Shown here: positions 32,841-41,900 of the stretch, in pieces
Numbering within the stretch: the first letter of the stretch is position 1
Layout of the letters: every line of letters starts with the position of its first letter
DNA from: Chitinophagaceae bacterium
GTDB taxonomy: Bacteria > Bacteroidota > Bacteroidia > Chitinophagales > Chitinophagaceae
Length of the DNA: 64,000 nucleotides
Direction of reading: 5' to 3'
Assembly (NCBI GenBank): GCA_017307755.1
Contig: JAFKGQ010000006.1
Coordinates: forward strand, 62,001-126,000
The notes under the pieces: model-generated
What the model saw: only the letters and a program-made list of their open reading frames with translations
What the model was told of the DNA's origin: nothing
Database searches by the model: none
Translations under genes and position numbers: made by a program

Positions 32841-35243
32841 TCACTCCGTTCGGAGCGACTTCACCGGATTTTCCATTGCTGCCTTAATCGTACGGGAACA
32901 TACTGTTAATAATGCGATCAAAATTGCAACTACGCCTGCAACAACAAACACAGACCAATTAATGTCAATCCTATAAGCAAAATCCTTTAGCCATTCATTC
33001 ATGAATGCCCACGACAAAGGAGTAGCAATTATCATTGCTATCAATACCAACCTCAGAAAGTCTTTTGACAATAAATTCACCAGCCCTGGTATGCTTGCAC
33101 CAAATACCTTGCGAATGCCGATCTCTTTCACCTTTCTTTCAACCACATAAATGGACAGGCCAAACAACCCCAAACATGCAATTAATAACGATAATCCGCC
33201 GAAAGCATAAAACATCTGTTGCATTTTATTTTCGCTACCGTATTGTTTTTCTACGCTTTCATCTACAAAAGAGAATTGAAGAATTACATCAGGAACAACT
33301 TTTTGCCATACCTTTTTAAGATGATCAATAGCTTCAGCGCTATGGAATGTATTTATTTTCAGTGATAAATTGCTGCCCCATTTGGCATAACTGATCATCA
33401 ATGCTTCCACCGGTTTGTGAAGGCTTTCGAAATTAAAATCCTTGACAACTCCAACAACATATTTACTGTCTTCTCCTTTTCCAAATCGCTTTCCAATTGC
33501 ATTTTCCGGTTTTTTCCAGCCAAACGTTCTTACAGCAGCTTCGTTTACAAGAACTGATTTCGATGTATCTGTCGGAAAATCTTTCGAGAAAAACCTTCCC
33601 GCGGCCAATTTCATCGAATAAGTGTTGAAATAATTCGTATCAACGGAAAATTGGTATAGGCTTGTTGAAATTTCGCCGCCTTTTAGGTCTTCTGTCGTTG
33701 TCCAGCCATTACCCAGACCGCCTACGACATTTCCATTGTGTCTGCATACATTGATAATATAGGGGTTCTGCAGTAATTGATCCCTAAGGACCTGGTAATT
33801 TTTCGCTACATCAGGTGCATATCCGACATTTATTTGCACTATTGCATTACCATCATAGCCGAGTGATCTGTTTTTTATGAACCTCATTTGTTGACTTATG
33901 ACGATCAGCGATGCAATCAGCGCAATGCTAACAGTGAATTGGAACACTACCAGGCCTTTCCGGATAAAATTGCCGTGGCTACTGACTGAAAAATTTCCTT
34001 TTAATATGACGGAAGGTTTGAAGGATGATAAAATAAAAGCCGGGTAAACTCCTGCGATAAAAGAAATGCACATAATGAAACAGCATAAGACGAAGACATT
34101 TCTCACGGAAAGATCAAGGTCATACGATCGGCCTAACCACTGTGACAATACTGGCAATAATGATTTTGTCAACATAATACCTAGCAGAACCGCAATAGCA
34201 CTGATCAAAAAAGTTTCAATAAAAAATTGTCTTACCAACTGAACCTTTGTGGCGCCGACCACTTTTTTTACGGATGTCTCTTTAGCCCGCCGGATGGCGC
34301 CCGCCGTGGTAAGATTGATATAATTGATGCAAGCCAGCAATAAAACGACAACTCCTACAATAGAAAAAATATTCACTCTTGAAAGGCTTCCGTTATTGGC
34401 AGCGTCATACCGCAAATGCGATTTCAGATGGATATCCCTTATTGATTGAAAGAAATAGGTGTACGACATTTTATTTTCGTTCCATTCCTTTTCCGAAAAA
34501 TGGGCAACGACCTCATTTACTTTTTTTTCTACTTGTTTCCATTTTACAGGATCAGCCACCTGCACATAAGTATAAGGCCAGCCTCCTGTCCATGCATTAT
34601 CAATATCAAATTTCCATTGCTCATTTGCTTTTTTTCTAAGCCGGGCATAAGCGCCTACTAAATCAAACTGAATATGAGAGTTGAGAGGAGTGTTTTCACA
34701 AACGCCTGCGACGATCACAGGATTATCATCAACGATAAGGCTTCGCCCCATCGCATTATCAGCATTACCAAAATATTTGATTGCAAGTTTTTCTGAAAGC
34801 ACTACCTGGTCTGGTCTGATCAAAACTTTTTCTACCTGGCCTCTTTTCAGGCGAAATCCAAAAAATCTAAAAAAATTACTGTCAGCTATTATGCAATTAG
34901 GTTCTATAAACCGATCATTGCCTGATTTTACTTTAAATGTTTCACCTGTAAAAACTCTGCAGGCCGATTGAATAGAAGGCAGTTGCTTAGGAAGCTGTGC
35001 GCCTAATGCAGTGCCGGACCCTGCCTGGGAAAAAGATTCACTTTCACTTTTAAAAGTATTGGCGATGCGGAAAATTTTTTTGCCATCAGGATGAAAATCG
35101 TCAAAGCTAAGTTCCCCCTCCAGCCAGACGCCAATAACAAGACAGACAATTATCCCAATTGTAAGCCCGAAAATATTAAGAGAAGCAAAAGTTTTGTTCC
35201 TTGTAATGTTACGCCAGGCGATTTTGAAATGGTTTTTTAGCAT
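32841..35243 (-). CDS. FtsX/MacB-type ABC transporter permease (AT-rich gene)
   Basis: The 800-residue protein has the layout of Bacteroidota orphan MacB-type permeases: an N-terminal helix (SLNIFGLTIGIIVCLVIGVWL), a MacB periplasmic core domain, three helices around 285-420 with the FtsX domain, a second periplasmic domain and a final FtsX domain (GLFGLSIYVVERKVKEIGIRKVFGAS). It ends with AAMENPVKSLRTE, typical of the group. No ATPase gene is adjacent, as usual for these permeases. They likely work in mechanotransmission or export. The gene is clearly AT-richer than its neighbours: by hand count 19 of 60 bases are G/C in 33301-33360 and 16 of 60 in 34861-34920, against 35 of 60 in 36301-36360. 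That suggests acquisition from a lower-GC relative. Confidence 0.92.
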   Translation of the reverse strand: MLKNHFKIAWRNITRNKTFASLNIFGLTIGIIVCLVIGVWLEGELSFDDFHPDGKKIFRIANTFKSESESFSQAGSGTALGAQLPKQLPSIQSACRVFTGETFKVKSGNDRFIEPNCIIADSNFFRFFGFRLKRGQVEKVLIRPDQVVLSEKLAIKYFGNADNAMGRSLIVDDNPVIVAGVCENTPLNSHIQFDLVGAYARLRKKANEQWKFDIDNAWTGGWPYTYVQVADPVKWKQVEKKVNEVVAHFSEKEWNENKMSYTYFFQSIRDIHLKSHLRYDAANNGSLSRVNIFSIVGVVVLLLACINYINLTTAGAIRRAKETSVKKVVGATKVQLVRQFFIETFLISAIAVLLGIMLTKSLLPVLSQWLGRSYDLDLSVRNVFVLCCFIMCISFIAGVYPAFILSSFKPSVILKGNFSVSSHGNFIRKGLVVFQFTVSIALIASLIVISQQMRFIKNRSLGYDGNAIVQINVGYAPDVAKNYQVLRDQLLQNPYIINVCRHNGNVVGGLGNGWTTTEDLKGGEISTSLYQFSVDTNYFNTYSMKLAAGRFFSKDFPTDTSKSVLVNEAAVRTFGWKKPENAIGKRFGKGEDSKYVVGVVKDFNFESLHKPVEALMISYAKWGSNLSLKINTFHSAEAIDHLKKVWQKVVPDVILQFSFVDESVEKQYGSENKMQQMFYAFGGLSLLIACLGLFGLSIYVVERKVKEIGIRKVFGASIPGLVNLLSKDFLRLVLIAMIIATPLSWAFMNEWLKDFAYRIDINWSVFVVAGVVAILIALLTVCSRTIKAAMENPVKSLRTE

Positions 35244-35404
35244 AAGACTTCTTGTCCTTAGCCAAATGGGAAAAGCATGCCACTTTCATTAACAAATGAA
35301 TTACAGATAGTTACGACCATTTCTAACACGAATTTGTTCGAAAATGCACAGTTATTGTTCGCTTTCGGGCAAACTTGACCCGTCTTAAATCCATCAATCC
35401 CCCC

Positions 35405-37825
35405 TTAGAACTTAAAAGTAAAGCTCGCCGAAAACCGTCTCGGCATCTGTGGCTCGATAGTCGACCATCCTTTGTAATATATTTTATTAGTCACATTATC
35501 CAGCTTCAGAGAGACACCTACAAGATCCGACTGATAGAACAAAGACCCATTCAGCACCGTATAGGCAGGCAATGTAAATACCCCCGTGGTTGCCCTGTTC
35601 AATATCATATTCTCTCCGCCATAATTTCCGCCAAACCCGATGCCAAAACCCTTCAGAGAACCCGCCACCAACTTATAGCTGGCCCAGACATTCGCCTGGT
35701 GCCTGGGGCCTGCCCCTTCTGGCCGTCTGTCCAGATAATCCTTGGCATCCGTCGTTGTCACCTTGCTGTCATTGTAACTATATCCGGCTACCAGGTTAAG
35801 CCCTGCGACAGGATTGGCGCTGATATCCGCTTCGAGCCCCTTGCTGTATTGTTTGCCTCCCTGCATATAAAATCCCATCTGACCCGGGACCTCCATGACA
35901 ATATTCGAAACCCGGATATCATAATAGCTGAAGGTCGCAGTTACCCTGCCGCCCACCGTATTGACTTTGACCCCGGCCTCCCATTGATTTGCCTGCTCCG
36001 GCTTCAGGGTTTTCATGCTGCCATCGTTCTGTCTGCGGGGAGCCGAATTGGTAAACCCATTCATGTAGTTGGCGAAAAGGGAAACCCTGTTCAGCACAGG
36101 TTGATACACGAGCCCAAACTTGGGTGACAAAGCCGTTTGTTCATACCTGCTGTCCGCCGTAGAAGTAAGACCCCCATTCTTAAAATGGTCCACCCGGAGA
36201 CTGGCCATGACCGATAGTTGCGGGGTAAGGTTCAGCACATCGGACGCATAGGCGCTGTATACTTCCTGCAGCAGGTTGCTCTTGTCCGCCGGAAGGCTTT
36301 GCAGCGTGGAGTCGACATGCTCTTTCGTAAGGATACCCGTGTCATCCCCCGCCATCGTGATCGTCCCGTTAGCAGCATAGCCTGTGCTGTTGCTGATGGA
36401 ATTCCTGGAAAAATAATCCAGTCCGGCGATGATCCGGTTACGAAGTCCGCCGATTCTGAGATCCCCGATAAAATTCTGTTGGATATCCGTTGTACTGGTC
36501 GTACCGTTCTGGTTGCTGATATATCGGCCAAACACGCCCGGGATATTGGGATAGCCCGGCATATATTGCGATACTTCATAAAGATAGGAATAATACCCCT
36601 GGGATTTCGCCGAGCTCCTGGACAACACTGTCTGGGAAGTCCATTGGTCGGAGAGACGATAGACCATCTGTGCCTGCAGCGTAGACGTAGGGGTCTTGAT
36701 GCTAAGGTTATTACTCGTATAGCTGCGGCGATAGTCATACCCCAGCTCCGTAAGGTTTTTTGCGAGCAATGGCGCTCCTCTGTCAAAAAAGATCATGGTC
36801 GGGTTGGTACTTTCCGTACTCATGAACTCGGCGTTCAGCAGAAAACTAAGCCTGTCCGTTGCTTTATAAGACAGCGACGGCGCAATAAAACGTACCTTTC
36901 TGAACCCGGCATCCTGAAAGCTGCTCTCGTCATGATAAGCGCCATTCACCCGCAACAGGAATTTCTTTTCCTTGTCCAATGGGGTATTGACATCCGCGGT
37001 AAACCTGTTGAGCCCATAAGTGCCGGCCGTATAGCTCACCTCTCCCCCAAATGTTTCGTAAGGTTTTTTCGTAACAGTGTTGATCAATCCGCCGTATGAG
37101 ATCAATGTACCGCCAAACAAAGTTCCGGAAGGCCCCTTGATAACCTCGATCCTTTCTACATTCGCGACATCCAGCCCTCCATTGGTAAGACCCGCCAACC
37201 CATTGACCAGGGTAGGCTGCACGGCAAATCCCCTGAGGGAATAATAGCCTGCGCCATCCCCGTCCCTACCGGTGGACGACCATAATTTGCTGATACCGGG
37301 AGCATTTTTCAAGGCATCATCATAGTTCGTGATCACCTGCTCCCTGATCAGTTCCGAAGACACTGCCGAGTAGGCCTGGGGGTTCTCCATGTTCTTCAAC
37401 GGCATCTTTGCCACATAGTCACTACCGGTGTTTGCGTATTTGGCGCGACCACCGGAAACCACCACAGTAGACAGTTCGGTCCCCGATACAGACAATACGA
37501 TGGACAACACCACCGTCTTCCCGCTTTCTACCAACACCTCGCGTCTCACCGTCTCATGTCCGATCAACGATACTTCTAACATATAGTTGCCAGGTCGGAC
37601 ATTGCGCAATATAAACGTACCTGCTTCATCCGTGATCGCCTTTTTCCCCCCAACGCCCAGCGTTACGGTAACATAGGCCGCCGGCCGCCCGTCATTGGTA
37701 GTCAGCGTACCCTTTATATTCCCCAGGTTGTCCTCATCATTAAAATTGGGAACGCCCGCCAGCAAACAGACAGGCATAAGACATAACAAAATGACATTTC
37801 TTACATACAGTCGTATATAGTTCAT
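35405..37825 (-). CDS. TonB-dependent siderophore-type outer membrane receptor
   Basis: About 806 residues from the ATG at 37825 (MNYIRLYVRNVILLCLMPVC is a signal peptide); the longer frame begins with GTG. A carboxypeptidase-like beta sandwich (about 38-115, IKGTLTTNDGRPAAYVTVTLG) precedes the plug (NAPGISKLWSSTGRDG, IEVIKGPSGTLFGG) and a barrel ending in PRRFSASFTFKF. The plug and barrel motifs follow the FhuA/FhuE-like siderophore receptor group rather than SusC. It probably imports a ferric siderophore; there is no synthesis, reductase or inner-membrane transport gene beside it. It stands alone between the permease and a divergent lipoprotein gene; no clear Fur box was seen by eye. Confidence 0.9.
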   Translation of the reverse strand: MNYIRLYVRNVILLCLMPVCLLAGVPNFNDEDNLGNIKGTLTTNDGRPAAYVTVTLGVGGKKAITDEAGTFILRNVRPGNYMLEVSLIGHETVRREVLVESGKTVVLSIVLSVSGTELSTVVVSGGRAKYANTGSDYVAKMPLKNMENPQAYSAVSSELIREQVITNYDDALKNAPGISKLWSSTGRDGDGAGYYSLRGFAVQPTLVNGLAGLTNGGLDVANVERIEVIKGPSGTLFGGTLISYGGLINTVTKKPYETFGGEVSYTAGTYGLNRFTADVNTPLDKEKKFLLRVNGAYHDESSFQDAGFRKVRFIAPSLSYKATDRLSFLLNAEFMSTESTNPTMIFFDRGAPLLAKNLTELGYDYRRSYTSNNLSIKTPTSTLQAQMVYRLSDQWTSQTVLSRSSAKSQGYYSYLYEVSQYMPGYPNIPGVFGRYISNQNGTTSTTDIQQNFIGDLRIGGLRNRIIAGLDYFSRNSISNSTGYAANGTITMAGDDTGILTKEHVDSTLQSLPADKSNLLQEVYSAYASDVLNLTPQLSVMASLRVDHFKNGGLTSTADSRYEQTALSPKFGLVYQPVLNRVSLFANYMNGFTNSAPRRQNDGSMKTLKPEQANQWEAGVKVNTVGGRVTATFSYYDIRVSNIVMEVPGQMGFYMQGGKQYSKGLEADISANPVAGLNLVAGYSYNDSKVTTTDAKDYLDRRPEGAGPRHQANVWASYKLVAGSLKGFGIGFGGNYGGENMILNRATTGVFTLPAYTVLNGSLFYQSDLVGVSLKLDNVTNKIYYKGWSTIEPQMPRRFSASFTFKF

Positions 37826-37973
37826 AATAGTTGGCTTTGAGGTCACAAAATTGCCCCTCCCCCAACATTTCGGCTTTCATCATCCGGAAAAGCATTTTCG
37901 CAATGCGAAACAATGCATGTGAATTTTCATTAATTTTACCAGGCAAGGTCATCCGGATAAAATTTTTAATATC

Positions 37974-38900
37974 GTGAACTATCCTCCTCTTGTCCGTCTA
38001 TCAGCGATCTGTATATCCTTGCTTATTGTGTCCTGTCACTTCAGACGGCCGCGCAACGCTTCTGATGTTTTCCTGGATGACGAAAGAATGGACGAGATCT
38101 CCGGCATCGTGGCCTCGGCAGACCATCCCGGTTATCTATATGTACATAATGACAGCGGCGATTCCAGCCGTTTTTTTGCAATTACACCCGATGGGCAGCT
38201 AAGGGGGATATTCAATTTCCCGGGAGAAACTCCACCCCTTGGTGTAAAAGATTGTGAAGACATCACCCTGGGCAGCGGCCCTGACAGCGGCGTCAGCTAC
38301 GTATACATGGGAGATATAGGGGACAACTTTGCGCGAAGGAAGTATATCAACATCTATAGGATAAAAGAGCCCACACTGCCGCCGCCGGCTCTTTCCGTCA
38401 ATGTAGATGCCAGCCCGCTCTACCTCCAATATCCGGACGGTCCCCGGGATGCGGAAACGCTGATGGTCGACCCCATCGAAAAATTATTGTACATCGTTTC
38501 CAAACGGGAGGACTCGGTACACATCTATAGCACACCGCTGTACTTTAAAGACCATGACACAGTGACCCTGACAAAAAAAGCCACGATCTGGTTGGGATCT
38601 GATAAAGGTAAATGGATCACGGCGGGCGATATCTCTCCCAAAGGGGACCAGATACTGGTAAAAAGCTACAGAAAAGTGTTCTACTGGCAACGCCGGCCCG
38701 GCGAACACGTCTGGCAGACTATGCAACGCCAGCCATTGAGCCTGCCGTATATCATCGAAGGACAGGGAGAAGCCATTTGCTTCACCCGGGACGGAAAAGG
38801 ATATTACACCATCAGTGAAGGCCGCTATCCCCGGCTGTTCTATTACAAAATGCCTCATCTCGCCGATTCATCACATGCCGGCACTCCCGTCGTGTTTTAA
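37974..38900 (+). CDS. Lipoprotein with beta-propeller-like repeats, function unknown
   Basis: The 308-residue protein starts with GTG; no in-frame ATG fits the signal sequence (LSAICISLLIVSC, lipid Cys21). The mature part contains repeated strand blocks such as ISGIVASADHPGYLYVHNDSGDS, DAETLMVDPIEKLLYIVSKRED and GEAICFTRDGKGYYTISEG, as in a six-bladed propeller. Similar proteins in environmental bacteria have no assigned function. It is transcribed away from the siderophore receptor gene and its last 30 bp overlap the 3' end of the convergent GH78-GH20 gene. Confidence 0.82.
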   Translation: MNYPPLVRLSAICISLLIVSCHFRRPRNASDVFLDDERMDEISGIVASADHPGYLYVHNDSGDSSRFFAITPDGQLRGIFNFPGETPPLGVKDCEDITLGSGPDSGVSYVYMGDIGDNFARRKYINIYRIKEPTLPPPALSVNVDASPLYLQYPDGPRDAETLMVDPIEKLLYIVSKREDSVHIYSTPLYFKDHDTVTLTKKATIWLGSDKGKWITAGDISPKGDQILVKSYRKVFYWQRRPGEHVWQTMQRQPLSLPYIIEGQGEAICFTRDGKGYYTISEGRYPRLFYYKMPHLADSSHAGTPVVF

Positions 38901-41900
38901 CCACTCCGCCGGTACAACCTGCGCATTACCTCCATCCTTGCTGTAACGCAGCTCCAAAGCGCCGCCACCGCCGCCATCGATATAGTCCAGGGCAAAAACA
39001 TGCAAACCCTTTTGTAATGCCACCTGCCCGACCCTCTCCCGGGGAGAATGCATGCCGTCATTGTCTACCACCAGCCTTCCCGCAATATGCAGCATGCTGC
39101 CATCATCCGAATTGAGATAAAAGCTGTAGATACCCGTTTCCGGCACTTCGATATAGCCGGTGAATTTCAACCCCCAGCCTGTAGCAGGGATCTCTTTTAA
39201 TAACCCGGGTTCCGTCATTATCATCACCCGTTCTGCCGCACCTTTCATATCTGTCGTACGATTAAACCCTCCCTGGTAAAACCCGCAGCGAAGGCCATTC
39301 GCCAGGTCCGTCTTCACCACAGCCGGCGGAGCATAGTCCTGCCGGCTGAACAACGTCGTACTCACATCCCCCCTGCGTCCTCCTGCTGTAAAAGCCGCCA
39401 CACGTAAGGTCAGCGGATGATCGATACGCAGGGGACGATCCAGCAATGGAGATCGCAGCGAAGGCCAGCTTCCATCCACTGTATAACGCACCTGCATGTC
39501 CTTCGCCGGAGGTTGTATCATAAAGGACACCGGGTCCACAAACACCCGGCTGTCAGCCGTCTCCGCCAGGTCAGGCAGCCTGTAATGTACGTGCAGCCTA
39601 TCCAGTCGGTCATACTGCCCGGACAGTCGCTGTAAATACGAGTCATAAAGGTCCCGGTTCGTCCAGCCCAATTCAGCCAATGCTGTCATACGGGGCATGA
39701 TCAAATAGTCCGCCCGCTCCTCGCTGGGCACCATCTCACTCCATAAATTGGCCTGCACACCCAATATGTTCTTCTGCTGTTCTACACTCATTCCATACTG
39801 GGCGCCGGTGGGATCATAATGATACACCTCTGCCAGCGTCTTTCTGTCGGGAATAGCGTCGAAATATAAAGGTCCATCCGGGGTCATGATCACCTTGTTC
39901 CCACCCGCTGTTGCCTTTGCCGGCATCGTCCGTGCCCATGGCCGCCAGAACATGACCACGGCGTCGGCATTGATACCGCCTTCCACGATCTCATCCCACC
40001 CTATGAGGGTCTTGCCTTTCGTCCGGAAAAAAGCCTGGATATAATCATTAAAATAGCTCTGCAGTTGCTCCACCGATCCGATATGATGCTCCTGCATAAA
40101 AGACTGACAGACAGGAGAAGCCTTCCAATGACTGCGTTCCACCTCATCCCCGCCGATGTGTATATATTTCGATGGAAAAAGGTCCGCGATCTCCGAATAG
40201 ATATCCCTGGCAAAGGATAGCGTGCTCTCCCTGCAGGGACAGATGGGGGTGGAAAACCCCTTTGTCCAGTCATCCCCCTTCTTTCCATCACAGGTAAGTT
40301 CCGGGTACAAAGCGATGGCCGCCATCATATGACCGGGCATATCGATCTCTGGTATGATCTCCACATAATGCAAGGCGGCATAACGGATGATATCTTTCAT
40401 CTCCTCCTGCGTATAGTATCCTCCGTATTCTACCCGCCCGCCGGTACGACGGATATGTTTCTGATCGATGTTCATATCAGGGTTGTCCGTTTCCCTGGCC
40501 ATTCGCATACAGGCGGAGTCCTGGTCGTTAAAAGTTCGCCAGCCTCCCTCGCTGGTAAGACGAGGATATTTTTTGATCTCGATCCGCCAGCCCTGATCAT
40601 CCGTCAGATGAAGATGCAGCTTGTTCATCTTATACAAGGCCATCATATCGATGTACTTCTTCAGATAATCCGTGGAAAAGAAATGCCGGGAAACATCCAG
40701 GTGCATGCCTCTCCATAAATAACGCGGATAGTCCCTGACCTGGGTGACGTCGATCGTCAGTTTATTTCCATGCCCTTTCTCTACTTCCGCAGGCATCAGT
40801 TGCCGCAGCGTTTGAATGGCATAGAACATACCCGCACCCTCTCTTGCCGACAATATGACCCGGTCTTTCAGCACCTTTATAGCATAACCTTCGGGCTCTT
40901 TCACATCCGTAGTATCCAGACGTAAGGTAACGGTATTCTCTCCGCAAGTTTCAGCCTTCGGCTCCAATGGACCTAAATAGTCAGCCAGCATCTGCCGCAG
41001 ATAAGTTGCCTCCTGTAAGAACTGACCCTCATGCGCCACCCTGCAAATACCCGTATGCCTGGTGATTACAAACCTTCCTTCCCCCGGTACGACAGACAAG
41101 GGATACGGGATCAGCGCCTCCTGGCCCGATGCTGTATGAAAGGTCGTCCTAAACAAATATTTACCTGGTCCCACATGACGGACGACCCCATCCGGCAATA
41201 ACACCGTTGCCGAAGTCTTCTCCGGTACAACTGCTTCATAATAGATTGAATCCCCCTTCTTTCTCCATGACGACCCGATCCCCCCCCGTGGACCCTGATA
41301 TTCCGCCCGGGCAAAACTCAGCCGTTCAAACCCCGCCGGTTGCAGGATGATCTTATTATAACCCACCGCGTCCTTCGCCGGCCGTATACCCGCTATATAT
41401 TTATAGAACCATCCGCTGATGCTGCCAAACATAGGGTGATTATGCGAATAAATATTGTCGCTGTAATCCCAATGCTCCCACAATGTCGTAGCGCCCTGTG
41501 CAAGCATATTTCCCCACCCTGGAAAATCCCGTTGCCCCGCCAGCTTACAGGCCAGATCGCTCAGCCCATGTTCTGAAAGCACCTCCAACAGATATTTCGT
41601 CCCAAAGATCCCCGTGCTGACATGTTCTTTCCTCTCTCCTATTTGATCCAGCAATACCTTCAAAGCTTTCTTTTCCTCTTCTTCAGGCAAAAGATGGAAG
41701 TACAGGGCAAATGCCTGCGTAGCCTCCGTATGGATGCCCACAGCGCCCGTGACCGGGTCATAGAACTTTTTTACAAAGGCTTCCTTTACGGATCCCGCCA
41801 GCTTCTCATAACGGTCCGCCTCCTCCTGTCTGCCGAGCAGCCTTGCCAGCTTGCTTACCGTCAGGGTATTATAAAAAAGAAAGGCGGTGCTCGTGACTTC

